A stretch of DNA of 64,000 nt from Deltaproteobacteria bacterium UBA2409. GTDB taxonomy: Bacteria > Bdellovibrionota_C > UBA2361 > DDRT01. Of this stretch, positions 16,575-25,557 are shown piece by piece (positions within the stretch are counted from its first letter, which is position 1; each line of letters opens with the position of its first letter). Made by a program: the position numbers and the translations under genes. The stretch covers positions 76,694 to 140,693 of the forward strand of contig DDRT01000013.1 of the NCBI GenBank assembly GCA_002343185.1, written 5' to 3'. A model generated the notes under the pieces. The model did no database searches. It was not told the origin of the DNA and saw only the letters and a list, made by a program, of their open reading frames with translations.

Positions 16575-18501
16575 AAGGTATCAAAAGAATCAGATTGAAT
16601 CAAAACCATTTAGCCCAACAAAATGGGGCTTATTACTATTATTTTTAGGGGTAGCCTCGATCTACATATTTCCAAGATTAGCCTTGATGGCTTCCCTAGG
16701 GCTTTCGGTAATGGTTGGTATTATATTCTTTAGAATAGGGCAAAAAAAAGCTATTGAAAGCGCAAGAAAAGATGAAAGGGAAAAACGAGGAGGAAGGTCT
16801 GTACTCGGTGCTCCTCCTATTAGGGAAGCATTTTCGGAAGCACTAAAGGAGGCTCAAGAAGCAGGTAAGAAAATTTTCGACAAATATCTTTTAGGATTTG
16901 AGCTTGAAACTGGAAAGCCCCTTTGGGTTAGTGATGATGATATGTGTGGGCACGCCTGCGTTTTTGCAAAAACTGGGGTAGGAAAAACGCTCTGGGTTGA
17001 ATCATTAATAATGCAGCAGATGGCTAGAGGTAGAGCCAGTGGCTGCACTTTTATCGATGCAAAAAGAGATTCAGGTGTTTTGGCTCATATAATATTAATG
17101 GCAACTCTAACAGGAAGAATTGAAGATCTTATCGTAATAGATCCATTTGATCCTGTTCATTCATATAATTTCGTTCTTACAAACCAACGGGCAGATGTAA
17201 AAGCAAGGAAAGTGCTCCGCGCAGGACTTCCTCCTACTTCCGATCAAAGTGCAACTAAACACTACGATCGACTTGCAGCTGATTCAGTCTACAGAATGGT
17301 GCGAGCCATGGAGGCTATGGGGCTTGCCTGGTCTATTAAGGATGTTGCAGTAGCCTTATCAGCGTTTCAGATAGCCTATCCCCAGTTAAGGGGGATGCTC
17401 ACAAAGATAGGAGCAAGGCAGGCATTAGTTGAGTTGGGACATCTGGCATCAAGTTATAGAACCGCTAAAGGTTCCTTGGATACAACAAGGCTTTCAGATA
17501 ATTTAAGAGGGATTGCTTCTGAACTTCATTCGATCTCAGGTAGCGATATCGGAAAGATATTTTGCACTAAGTACACTGACTTGAATCTTACGGATGCGAT
17601 TCTACGGGGTAAGATCATCTATTTTATGTTGCCACGTCTTGAAGAAGCTGAAAGTGCTGCCCGCATGGTGAAAGTTTTTAGAGAAGATCTGGAAGTAGCA
17701 ATCGGGGAAATTACTTCTTCAAGGGAATTCAAACTAGAAGACCCCCATTTAGTCATTATCGATGAAGGAAGCTCAACTTTTGGTCCAACCTGGGCAAACT
17801 TATTTGAGCTTGCAAGAAAGGGGAGATTCTCATTAATTTTTGGTGCTCAATCAACAGGTGGTCTAACTGATGAATCGCTGGGATTAAGTGAGGCGTTTTA
17901 TGAGCGTGTAATGGCCAATGTGAACATCAAAGTAATGATGCGGCTTGGAGATAATAGAACAGCACGTGAGATGACAGAGTGGATCGGAAAAGTTGTTACA
18001 ACTAAAAAATCTGTAGGATCAGGAATAATGGTTGGTAGAAGTGGTCAAGTTATGAAGGGTGCATTTGATATGCAGACTAAAATGACAGGCGGTGAGTCGC
18101 AGAATATAACTATGACTGAAGATGAAGAGGATCTGGTAAGTGCCGAGGAATTAAAGCATGAGATGTCAGCAGAGAAGGGGCTTGCCTGGTTTGACTTAGG
18201 TGATGGAAGGATCGTTAAAGGCCGTGCTCTGTGGGTAAATGCCGATTTGCCTGACTCATGGGAGGGAAGAGAGTATCTAACCCGCTTTGAACGTTTTGAA
18301 ATGGACGAGATAGGACTTGCAGATAGAGTTGATGAACTTATACTGGAGCAGGAGAGAGGTGGCGAGCAGCTAGGTGAGCAATCTTTAATTGAAGAGCCAC
18401 CTACCCTTGAAGAAGCACCTCTTAAGAGCGGACCACTAAGACTTAGTGATCAAAATGATCGTGGCAAGGGAAGGGTGTTAAGGGTTCCGAAAAAGAACTA
18501 A
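16567..18501 (+). CDS. VirD4/TraG/IcmO-family coupling ATPase
   Basis: Two membrane helices (about 20-36 and 40-56) precede a cytosolic RecA-like motor, the classic layout of type IV coupling proteins. Walker A is AKTGVGKT at 134-141 and Walker B is LVIIDEG near 395-401. Between them lie DAKRDSGVLAH and the all-alpha domain region, and after them FGAQSTGGL, the sensor segment of TraG/IcmO proteins. The tail beyond 590 is Glu-rich and likely disordered. Such ATPases recruit and drive DNA or protein substrates into a type IV secretion channel. It is coupled to the upstream membrane protein and faces the Tad locus tail to tail. No relaxase or channel genes are seen. Confidence 0.8.
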   Translation: MARRYQKNQIESKPFSPTKWGLLLLFLGVASIYIFPRLALMASLGLSVMVGIIFFRIGQKKAIESARKDEREKRGGRSVLGAPPIREAFSEALKEAQEAGKKIFDKYLLGFELETGKPLWVSDDDMCGHACVFAKTGVGKTLWVESLIMQQMARGRASGCTFIDAKRDSGVLAHIILMATLTGRIEDLIVIDPFDPVHSYNFVLTNQRADVKARKVLRAGLPPTSDQSATKHYDRLAADSVYRMVRAMEAMGLAWSIKDVAVALSAFQIAYPQLRGMLTKIGARQALVELGHLASSYRTAKGSLDTTRLSDNLRGIASELHSISGSDIGKIFCTKYTDLNLTDAILRGKIIYFMLPRLEEAESAARMVKVFREDLEVAIGEITSSREFKLEDPHLVIIDEGSSTFGPTWANLFELARKGRFSLIFGAQSTGGLTDESLGLSEAFYERVMANVNIKVMMRLGDNRTAREMTEWIGKVVTTKKSVGSGIMVGRSGQVMKGAFDMQTKMTGGESQNITMTEDEEDLVSAEELKHEMSAEKGLAWFDLGDGRIVKGRALWVNADLPDSWEGREYLTRFERFEMDEIGLADRVDELILEQERGGEQLGEQSLIEEPPTLEEAPLKSGPLRLSDQNDRGKGRVLRVPKKN

Positions 18502-18506
18502 GAAAC

Positions 18507-18615
18507 GGGGGTCAGGCCGAAAGGCCTGACCAGACAAATGCTGGCAGCTGCCTGGTCAGGGGGGGTCTATCGTCCGCGCTAGCGGACGAAGCAATAATAC
18601 GGCGGCCTGACCTCC
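18507..18615. repeat. Palindromic repeat, copy A, interrupted by a hairpin insert
   Basis: GGTCAGGCC-GAAA-GGCCTGACC at 18510-18531 and the following ACAAATGCTGGCAGCTGC match the left part of the long palindromes at 36598-36673 and 37455-37531. Here the right arm is split: CTGGTCAGG at 18552-18560 and CGGCCTGACC near 18603-18612 are separated by about 45 bp. That insert contains a 28-nt block at 18570-18597 with a 7-bp hairpin (CGTCCGC-GCTA-GCGGACG). The block recurs exactly, inverted, at 28094-28121. It lies between convergent genes. Confidence 0.8.
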
Positions 18616-18633
18616 AAGAAATTATAATTTGAT

Positions 18634-19590
18634 CTAACTTTTCAAATACCTTCGAACAGGAACTCCAGTACCGCCAGAAACAGGAGGAGTGACATTAATT
18701 GCATCAAGCTTGAATGTTACACTGAAGTTATTTCCATGAGTATTATTAACAGATACAAGGCTAATCTGCGCAAAGGATAGAATAGTGACAGATTTTTTTC
18801 CGTTTCCAAAAAGTGTAGTTACAGGAACAAACATTTTTTCAGAAAATCCTGCCGCTTGTATGTTTTGAAAGATATTCCCAGTTTGCTGTGCGTTACCTGT
18901 TATCTGGTCAACTTTACTATTAACCACTACTGATGGATCACAAACTCCGGTAAGCATAGCAGGTTCAAACCTGTTTCCACCTAGATCATCTGGCCCAATC
19001 TGAAGCTTCCCCCAATTGCCTGGTGAATTGGTGCCCACAGTGAAGTTACTTCCAGTCGAGACATTATTAAGTGCAATACTTTCTATGCCAAATGGACGAA
19101 CACACCCGGAGCTATTAGAAAATCTTGCCATTGCAATGGAAGATACAGTGGTAGGGATCCCGGTAATTCCAAAAACACTCGAAAATAAAGATGGCAAAGT
19201 CTCTTTAGCAATGACCCTAACTGCATTTACCGTTGGGTTCGAGCATGAGTTACAACTTTCTTTATCAATTGTAACTAAATTAATACTGCAAGGGTTAAAA
19301 ATATTATTACTAACGTTATAGACTCCACATTGAACAGAATGAATACTTGATGTGCTTACACTATTAGCAGTAAACATCTCTTGAGCTTTTGATATTACCT
19401 GAGGGGTAGTTTTTTGAACCTCGAGTACCCCTAACAAAGAAGCACTATCAGAAGCTTTCTGAATTTTAAGTCTATTAAAATAGCTATACCCTGTATCTAT
19501 GGATAGCGCTGCAAATCCTACTAGTGCAAGGAGTGAAACTGATAAAAATACTAAAACAGACCCTGATTCATTTTTAAGTTTTCTTTTCAT
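18634..19590 (-). CDS. tadG: TadG-like Flp pilus-assembly protein
   Basis: The N-terminus (NESGSVLVFLSVSLLALVGF, residues 7-26) is the TadE/TadG pseudopilin-like helix, followed by the conserved Asp-Thr-Gly-Tyr (SIDTGYSYFNR) and ASDSASL region of TadG proteins. The remainder is an extracytoplasmic beta-rich domain with four or more Cys. TadG is a minor, pilin-like envelope component of the Tad machine. At 318 residues it is short for TadG and no VWA domain is obvious. It is the last gene of the locus, and its start overlaps the tadE stop by 4 nt as ATGA. Confidence 0.8.
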   Translation of the reverse strand: MKRKLKNESGSVLVFLSVSLLALVGFAALSIDTGYSYFNRLKIQKASDSASLLGVLEVQKTTPQVISKAQEMFTANSVSTSSIHSVQCGVYNVSNNIFNPCSINLVTIDKESCNSCSNPTVNAVRVIAKETLPSLFSSVFGITGIPTTVSSIAMARFSNSSGCVRPFGIESIALNNVSTGSNFTVGTNSPGNWGKLQIGPDDLGGNRFEPAMLTGVCDPSVVVNSKVDQITGNAQQTGNIFQNIQAAGFSEKMFVPVTTLFGNGKKSVTILSFAQISLVSVNNTHGNNFSVTFKLDAINVTPPVSGGTGVPVRRYLKS

Positions 19591-20003
19591 CTTGATACCG
19601 CCGTAGAAGTTAAATCTAAATATCCGTTCACATTGCCAGGGACTACAAATGGAACCAGTAAGTTCATCGAGTAATTACATGTAACAGTAGTATTTGTAGA
19701 CCCTTGAGATGGACAACTTGAGCATCCTCCAGTCGCTGTACAGGCACCAGAAGGAAGAGTTAAAAATGGACTTGCCGCATCGCTTGCTGCATCAGCTATA
19801 ACATCGCAGCAATGAGAAGGGTTTCCGAGAGCGACGAGCCTGCTTGCAGTAGCGGTAGCATTAACAAGGGTGATTCTTGTAGCAAGAATTAACCCCCACT
19901 GAATGATTCCAAACACCAAAAGCAAAATGACCGGTAACCCAATAGCAGCTTCGATGAGAGTTGCTCCACGGATAAGATCTTTATTGCTTTTGAATCGTTT
20001 CAT
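19587..20003 (-). CDS. tadE: TadE-like minor pseudopilin
   Basis: RGATLIEAAIGLPVILLLVF at about 11-30 is a textbook TadE motif: a glycine-containing processing region, the conserved Glu, then a membrane helix. The exported part carries seven Cys, several of them in TATGGCSSCPSQG, suggesting disulfides. TadE is thought to be processed by the prepilin peptidase and to act in pilus assembly. I use the ATG at 20003 because it gives the usual short basic N-terminus. An in-frame ATG at 20024 would add seven residues. Both starts lie inside the 3' end of cpaB, so the genes are coupled. Confidence 0.8.
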   Translation of the reverse strand: MKRFKSNKDLIRGATLIEAAIGLPVILLLVFGIIQWGLILATRITLVNATATASRLVALGNPSHCCDVIADAASDAASPFLTLPSGACTATGGCSSCPSQGSTNTTVTCNYSMNLLVPFVVPGNVNGYLDLTSTAVSR

Positions 20004-20826
20004 CTGAACGAGATAGCCTCCCATTTTCTAGAACGGAATATACTTTATCACCAACCTGAATCCAGTCACCTTGGGCCGAAGTCTCTTTTCTATTTAATAA
20101 GTTATCAACAGTAATTGTAGCGCTGCCAATATTTTGTTCAGTAGAGGTGTCCGCACCTCTTAGGTTTAAGCTTAGAGTTCCAGAATTTTTTGCAAGCTGA
20201 ATTCGCTGAGCATCTTTTCTTGGTACCATCAAGGTTATAAATCCTGGTGACTTTGAGTCATTAGCATTAGTAGAGAGCACCTCTGCATTTTCAACTATTG
20301 TAGATACTGAAGTTTTTCCATCAACAACGGATGACCAGACCACATCTACGCGAGCACCTGTTCTAACCCATCCGGCTACGGAGCTTTCTGTGTCCGCTGC
20401 GATTGTTACGGCTCTAAATCCCTCTGGAATCCGTGACATCATCACGTTGTAGGGGATTTCAGATGTGAGCATTCGTCTTAAAACGATCTCTCCTTCTTTT
20501 AGTCCATTTTCAAGAAATCGACCCTCAATTTCTGATACTGAGTATAGAACTTGTTCTTCAAGCCCTTTGATATCTCGATCAGACAACTCAAATGCGTCTG
20601 GAGTGATTGGTTGACCTGGGTCAATCTGACTTTTCGCAATAACAACCTTTCTTTTCATCGGATCAACAATTGAATTGACCTGGGGAGGAGGCGGTGGATT
20701 GTCAGTTAAATTCTCCTTAGCGATCAAAATTAAAACTATTCCACAAAGTATCACCCACAGCACTAAAAATGCTGTTCTTGGTTCTATCTTTTGTACGATG
20801 CTTTCTGAGTTTCCAAAATATGCCAT
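19981..20826 (-). CDS. cpaB: CpaB/RcpC Flp pilus-assembly protein with SAF domain
   Basis: A single N-terminal membrane anchor (FLVLWVILCGIVLILIA, near 20-36) is followed by a short Pro-rich linker (NPPPPPQ) and then a SAF-type domain (VVIAKSQIDPGQPIT near 61-75), matching CpaB/RcpC. The VRTGARVDVVWS stretch near 154-165 is also characteristic. These periplasmic proteins are thought to link the pilus machine to the secretin or cell wall. The ATG at 20826 has AGGGG at correct spacing and lies just beyond the stop of the tadZ-like gene, so it is preferred to an upstream ATG eight codons earlier. Confidence 0.85.
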   Translation of the reverse strand: MAYFGNSESIVQKIEPRTAFLVLWVILCGIVLILIAKENLTDNPPPPPQVNSIVDPMKRKVVIAKSQIDPGQPITPDAFELSDRDIKGLEEQVLYSVSEIEGRFLENGLKEGEIVLRRMLTSEIPYNVMMSRIPEGFRAVTIAADTESSVAGWVRTGARVDVVWSSVVDGKTSVSTIVENAEVLSTNANDSKSPGFITLMVPRKDAQRIQLAKNSGTLSLNLRGADTSTEQNIGSATITVDNLLNRKETSAQGDWIQVGDKVYSVLENGRLSRSDETIQKQ

Positions 20827-20833
20827 GTTGCCC

Positions 20834-22063
20834 CTAAATATTTGCTGCAAATTGTAGTACGTTTCTTACCCACCCTACTGGTTCAGAGCTAGCCTGTCTC
20901 TTTCTCTGTGTAGTCTGTTCCATGAATCCTAGTGAATTTGAAATATCCTCGAGAGCTTTCTTGGTGCCCTTACTTCCTAGGCTGTACAGAGTTTTCCCAG
21001 AGCCCGCCCACTTTGAAGCAGCAGTATCTACAGGAATGCTAGGAAGATTCCAGGAGATATCAGGAAGACTAATGTATTCTTTTAGAATCTTATTTACTTC
21101 CTGAGAAGGTAACTTGGCTCCAGCGCAAACCACCTTGAGTGCGGATGCGTTGCCCTTCATTATCGCTAAGAGCATCTCAAAGTATTCATGCGACGCTGAT
21201 AAACCCAGTAAGGAATCGTCGGTAAGCACAATAACTTCGTCAGCAAGCCTCAATAAAGTACCAGTGGATGGGGTTAGTTTACCTGAGATATCAACAATCG
21301 TGTAATCAAATACTATTCGAGCAAGCTCAGTAATTCTATGTACCAACTTTATGGAGTCAGGATGTCCAATTAAATCCATTCCTGCTGCAATATCTTGGGG
21401 TGGTGGTAGAACCCACACTGAGTTGCCAATCCCAACACAACATTCGCGGAGAGAGTCCCTTGTAAGCTCTTTTGTGCCCTGGATAAGAGACGAAAATGAT
21501 TTTGACTGTGAGCTTCTTACACAAAGTGAACGCGAAAGATCTTTTGATTCGATATCAAAGTCCCAGAGGAGTGTATCTCGGTTTGAGATCTCTCCTAAGG
21601 CAGCAACGAGTGTTGACGCTCCAAGACCGCCTTTTACTTGTGCAACGACAACAAGCTTTCCTTTTTTTGTTCGTCCAGCAATCTTGAATTGGGCATGTAT
21701 TGCTACAAGCTCCTGAAGTAAGTCTAGCGATGGTGCACCTACGGGGATTACTTTTCTTGCCTTTGCGACATGTGCTTGTCTGAAAAATTCACCTGAATAA
21801 CCACAACTGCCCACATAAAGGATTACCTCAAGGGAAGGGTCTAACTCTTTTGCTTGCTTTGCGATCCGATGAGATTCTAAGCCGAGCTCAGGACCTAAGA
21901 TTAAAACATCACACTGATTAATTTTTGTTGCAAAGTCATTAGGATTTGCTGAAATCAGTTGAATGTCCAAGGCATCACGGTCAACGGGATCAAACTCATC
22001 GAATATCTTTGCAAGTTTGGTTTGTCCTTCTGCTGTTTGATCAACAAGTAAAATAATCATCAC
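20834..22063 (-). CDS. tadZ: TadZ/CpaE-like MinD-family ATPase
   Basis: The N-terminal 130 residues look like a degenerate receiver domain (VLILGPELGLE, VILYVGSCG) and are followed by a ParA/MinD-type ATPase. QVKGGLGASTL near 148-158 is the deviant Walker A with the signature Lys, DFDIESKDLS near 173 is the following motif, and DYTIVDISGKL near 253 is Walker B. TadZ/CpaE proteins place the Tad secretion machine at its site in the cell. Size and order are typical for a Tad locus. The chain could begin at either of two adjacent Met codons. Confidence 0.85.
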   Translation of the reverse strand: MMIILLVDQTAEGQTKLAKIFDEFDPVDRDALDIQLISANPNDFATKINQCDVLILGPELGLESHRIAKQAKELDPSLEVILYVGSCGYSGEFFRQAHVAKARKVIPVGAPSLDLLQELVAIHAQFKIAGRTKKGKLVVVAQVKGGLGASTLVAALGEISNRDTLLWDFDIESKDLSRSLCVRSSQSKSFSSLIQGTKELTRDSLRECCVGIGNSVWVLPPPQDIAAGMDLIGHPDSIKLVHRITELARIVFDYTIVDISGKLTPSTGTLLRLADEVIVLTDDSLLGLSASHEYFEMLLAIMKGNASALKVVCAGAKLPSQEVNKILKEYISLPDISWNLPSIPVDTAASKWAGSGKTLYSLGSKGTKKALEDISNSLGFMEQTTQRKRQASSEPVGWVRNVLQFAANI

Positions 22064-22067
22064 ACCC

Positions 22068-22940
22068 CTAAGTCATTAACGCTTTCATAAGCTGAAATCC
22101 AATTCCGACAAATAAAGTCGACATAAAACTTAAAAAAACCAAAGCAACAGGGCCTGTTGCATGAAGCTCTAGCTTCTTTATTCTTGCCTCAATTTTTATT
22201 TCTCGCTGACTAGATACCGCATTAGCGAGCTCTTGAAGCTGTTTAGTTATCTCTCCCCCATGCTTTGAAACTTGTCCAAGAGTAAGAAAAGCATGCTTTA
22301 GTTCTGTATGAGAGGATAATGTTCCCACCTCTTCAAGAGCCTCATCTAGTGGGGTTCCAGACCGTGTTAGAAGTTGAACATTTCTTAGTAGCTCAGTTAC
22401 AGGATTATGAGTATCTCTTTCATCAGCAACAGAAACTGCTCGATGTATACAAGGACCTACATCTAAACCACTGCCAACTCCTACAATTAGCTGTTCTATG
22501 ACAAGAGGTAGATAGTACATAATTTCTTCATCTCGGATAGCGATTACTCGAGATAGATAAAGTTTAGGCAGGTAGAATCCAAGAAGTGCACCAAGTGTGA
22601 GCCCGAGATAAATGCTAAGGTTAGATGAAAAGTAGAGAATCGAAGCGCAAGAAATTCCTAGGACAATAGGAGCAATAATTTTGATTATTTTAAAATTCCT
22701 TCTTTGATCGTCCCTAAGAAAACCAGCGCGATATAAAAGTTCATCTTTATCTGTTGCTGGATCAACCTGAAGTTCGCGCCGATAATTGATATTTATCGGC
22801 GAAGACTCGTTTTTTTCAACTTGGGTCTCGCGATTGTTGGGTTGTATTATATTCCTAAGTCGCGAGCGATTTGACGGATAGAGTAAATAAAACCCGATAG
22901 GGGATAGGAGTAATAAGGCAAGGATGTAATAGCTCGTCAT
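22068..22940 (-). CDS. tadC: TadC-like Flp pilus inner-membrane platform protein
   Basis: This is a GspF-like platform protein: an N-terminal hydrophobic segment, a helical domain, a pair of membrane helices (IIKIIAPIVLGISCASILYF and YLGLTLGALLGFYLP), a soluble domain with QLIVGVGSGLDVG and HGGEITKQLQELA, and a final helix (LVFLSFMSTLFVGIGFQLM). With TadB it forms the membrane platform on which the TadA motor works. ATG at 22940 overlaps the tadB stop as ATGA. This is better than the longer frame, whose extra 57 N-terminal residues are antisense-like and Cys-rich. The start change gives 290 residues, normal for TadC. Confidence 0.85.
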   Translation of the reverse strand: MTSYYILALLLLSPIGFYLLYPSNRSRLRNIIQPNNRETQVEKNESSPININYRRELQVDPATDKDELLYRAGFLRDDQRRNFKIIKIIAPIVLGISCASILYFSSNLSIYLGLTLGALLGFYLPKLYLSRVIAIRDEEIMYYLPLVIEQLIVGVGSGLDVGPCIHRAVSVADERDTHNPVTELLRNVQLLTRSGTPLDEALEEVGTLSSHTELKHAFLTLGQVSKHGGEITKQLQELANAVSSQREIKIEARIKKLELHATGPVALVFLSFMSTLFVGIGFQLMKALMT

Positions 22941-23893
22941 ACTTTGATCCTCGTAACCTCTTTTATCCAGAATAGACTTAGAATTACCGCTAATATTGCA
23001 GTTTGCCAGACAAGCCAGCCTGTAGGGGCGTTCCAAGCTTCGACGATAAGCATCGGAGAAGCAAAATAAATGTAACCTTCTAGTAGAACAAGTATAACGA
23101 TAATCATCCAAAGTGATGCTCTTTGTAGAGAGACAGCGGCAACAGCTGAGCTTCTAAAGTACTGACGTTTTCTTGCTTGCTTGGCTAGTCGCTCCAGGGT
23201 ATCGGACAATGCACCTCCAACGCGTTTACTTAGAAGTAGAGCCTGGATAAAAAGTTCTGTTTCTGGGTGATGAATTGTATCTGCAAAAAGACCTATTGAG
23301 CGCTCCTCAGATATTCCCATCCTCATTCTTTCAATTAGTTTTTTAACTTCGAGCCTGACAAGTGATTTTGGTGGTAGACCATTGCCGGCTGCCTCAATGG
23401 CATTCATTGGAGACATTCCGGTTTTTAATAAACCAACTACAGACATAAGAAATTGGGGGTAGTCAGCATCAAAAGCATTAAATCTACGTTCAATAGCTCG
23501 GTGAATTAGTGCTCTAATTATGATTGGACCTGAACAGATTACAAAAACTTTAAGTAAGATACCGATATAGGGGCTAGTAAGAGAATATAAAGCTGCGCTG
23601 ATTACTATTTCGAGAAAGATTAAGGTGATTATTGATACATTCCACTGGGCATACTTTAGCTTTTTAGAAAGAGTCAATCTAGAGGAGGGGAGTTTTCGCT
23701 TTTGGATCTTGGAGATCTTCTTAAGTAGATCGCCACGTTTTTCTTTCTGCTTCTCGTCGATGTAATCTTCTGGGGCTACGACTAATCCCCGCACTTCCCG
23801 TGATAATGTTGGAACCATTAGCCCTGCAGAAAGCTTTGGAATAAATAAAAAAAGAACAGGAATCGCAAGTAATACAACCAAAAGAGCTATCAT
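22937..23893 (-). CDS. tadB: TadB-like Flp pilus inner-membrane platform protein
   Basis: TadB is the second GspF-like platform component. The protein starts with a membrane helix (residues 2-22), then two more near 92-130, the conserved soluble domain (YPQFLMSVVGLLKTGMSP near 145-162, and LLSKRVGGALSDTLERLA near 222-239) and two C-terminal helices. At 318 residues it matches the family. Its start overlaps tadA by 4 nt (ATGA) and its stop overlaps tadC the same way, so tadA-tadB-tadC are translated as a coupled set. Confidence 0.87.
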   Translation of the reverse strand: MIALLVVLLAIPVLFLFIPKLSAGLMVPTLSREVRGLVVAPEDYIDEKQKEKRGDLLKKISKIQKRKLPSSRLTLSKKLKYAQWNVSIITLIFLEIVISAALYSLTSPYIGILLKVFVICSGPIIIRALIHRAIERRFNAFDADYPQFLMSVVGLLKTGMSPMNAIEAAGNGLPPKSLVRLEVKKLIERMRMGISEERSIGLFADTIHHPETELFIQALLLSKRVGGALSDTLERLAKQARKRQYFRSSAVAAVSLQRASLWMIIVILVLLEGYIYFASPMLIVEAWNAPTGWLVWQTAILAVILSLFWIKEVTRIKV

Positions 23894-25272
23894 TGATGAT
23901 CTCCTTGGGGTATTCCGTTATCTACATATAGCTCGCTAGGAAAGGTGCTAAGGGATAGTCCATCATTAAGTAGTTCTTTATCAAATTGACTACTCCATGA
24001 CTCAACTCTCCAGCTTGGGCGGTTATGGTGATAAGAATAAGAGAACATAGGCCTGACCTGAATCACACCTTCAACAAAATGAGCCACCTCTATGATCTCC
24101 CCAACTCGTGGGATTCCCGTTCCCTTTTCGCGGAATAGCCAAACGATCACATCAACAGCGAGGGCAATCTGCTGTCTTATGATATCAGTTGAAACTGTTT
24201 TTTGAGCACGTCCGAGCAAGCTCTCAAGTCGGACTAAAGTTTCTTTTGCATTTCTTGCGTGAAGAGTCGAGAGACCAACATGTCCAGTCTGTGCGCTTTC
24301 AAGGAAGGATTCGGCTGCTTGTGGGGTACGCATCTCTCCAAGAATCACTCTAGTAGGAGTCATTCTTAGGGTAGCTTTTATATGTTCTTGAAGTGTGACT
24401 TCGCCTGCTCCTTCCATATTGGCAGGACGTGAGACTAGGCATCTAAAAAACTGATGCTGGCAATTGACTTCAGGCGTATCTTCTACTGATACGATCGACT
24501 CTCTTGGGCCAAATAGAGTACTAAGACATCTGAGTAGGGTAGTCTTACCTGTTCCTGTTTCCCCAGAGATTATGATTGTAGCCTTACCTGAACGAACTAT
24601 TGCAGCTAAATAATCGACGATCTTTCTAGGTGCCATTCCGTAGTTGATTATTGTTTCAAGGTCAGCTTTTACAACTCTTGGTATACGAATGCTAAGGTAG
24701 GGACCACGCGCGCCACAAACACTTTCATGAATTGCATTAATTCTGATCCCGTTTGGTAAAGAGACATCTATCGTGTGCTGTTGAGTAGAGATTGAGCGAT
24801 CTAATGAAAGAAGAAGTCGGTCAATAAAAGAGGTGTAAGACTGATGTGAAGGCCAGGATATTCCTGTGCTTTCGCTGTCTTTCCCGCGTTGTAGTACAAC
24901 AGTCTTATAATCATAGCAGTGAATATCTGTTACCTCGGGATTGTCGATTAGTGACTGTAATGGTCCCCAGCCAGTTAAATCTTGCTTTAGCTGAACAATA
25001 AGGCCTGCTCTTTTTATATCTGAGAGAATCTCACCTTTTTTCTTTAGAACCTTATCAATTGCAGAGGCAATGGTAGACTCTTCAATTTCATTTGTGAGGT
25101 AATTAGAGCTTTGAGTGTGAAGCTTTCCTATTTCAACTCTGGCTTCGCGCATTATCGTCGCGTTAAAGCTCTCTGTAGGAGCTTTCTCGGTGACTTTGGT
25201 AATTCTTTCAACGCTGTTTGTTTTAGTCGTGAAAAGGTCTGAGAGAATATCTTGGGCTCCGTCGGTTGACAC
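23890..25272 (-). CDS. tadA: TadA/CpaF secretion ATPase
   Basis: This is the hexameric motor of the Tad pilus, of the GspE/VirB11 superfamily. Walker A is SGETGTGKTTLL near 254-265, the Asp box is VSVEDTPE near 279, Walker B is VILGEMRTPQA near 319-329, and the His box is STLHARNAKE near 345. TDIHCY near 125 and LSIRIPR near 207 mark the CpaF N-terminal domain. Length 460 is typical. The start is GTG with a strong GGAGG 5 nt upstream. It is the first gene of the seven-gene Tad operon and has a good promoter about 30-58 bp upstream. Confidence 0.92.
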   Translation of the reverse strand: MSTDGAQDILSDLFTTKTNSVERITKVTEKAPTESFNATIMREARVEIGKLHTQSSNYLTNEIEESTIASAIDKVLKKKGEILSDIKRAGLIVQLKQDLTGWGPLQSLIDNPEVTDIHCYDYKTVVLQRGKDSESTGISWPSHQSYTSFIDRLLLSLDRSISTQQHTIDVSLPNGIRINAIHESVCGARGPYLSIRIPRVVKADLETIINYGMAPRKIVDYLAAIVRSGKATIIISGETGTGKTTLLRCLSTLFGPRESIVSVEDTPEVNCQHQFFRCLVSRPANMEGAGEVTLQEHIKATLRMTPTRVILGEMRTPQAAESFLESAQTGHVGLSTLHARNAKETLVRLESLLGRAQKTVSTDIIRQQIALAVDVIVWLFREKGTGIPRVGEIIEVAHFVEGVIQVRPMFSYSYHHNRPSWRVESWSSQFDKELLNDGLSLSTFPSELYVDNGIPQGDHQ

Positions 25273-25300
25273 TCACACCTCCAATTTTGATGAGGTCGGG

Positions 25301-25330
25301 ATAATACCCGTTAAGTAAGTTGATAATCAA
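25301..25330 (-). promoter_or_regulatory. Predicted promoter of the tad operon
   Basis: Reading the minus strand, TTGATT (25330-25325) and TATTAT (25306-25301) are separated by 18 nt. Transcription would start near 25294, giving a leader of about 22 nt that contains the GGAGG of tadA. The -10 sits inside a small palindrome, CGGGTATTATCCCG, which could be an operator. Confidence 0.5.
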
Positions 25331-25557
25331 GTTTTAGCGCTAATCGTTCTATTTGATGTCAATATGATATTTTTATGAATAATTTCAGGTAGTTAAGCAT
25401 AATCTAGTGAATCAAGAACATGTAGGAAAAGAAAAGTTAATAAATTAAATAAGTTAATCAAAGATTATTGAGAAATTATGCTCTGTATACCCTGTGACAA
25501 TTGACTCTTTGTGTAAAAGTGGTATGGACAGCAGATGAAACAGGTTTTTGGGGTTAT

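Noticed and set aside
22941..23111. A longer tadC reading frame with 57 extra N-terminal residues
   Set aside because: The extra residues are Cys-rich, read across the end of tadB and do not resemble TadC. The ATGA overlap at 22940 marks the real start.
25501..25557. A TTG start extending the 25558 gene by 19 codons
   Set aside because: It has no ribosome binding site, and the TTGACT at that place fits better as a -35 box.
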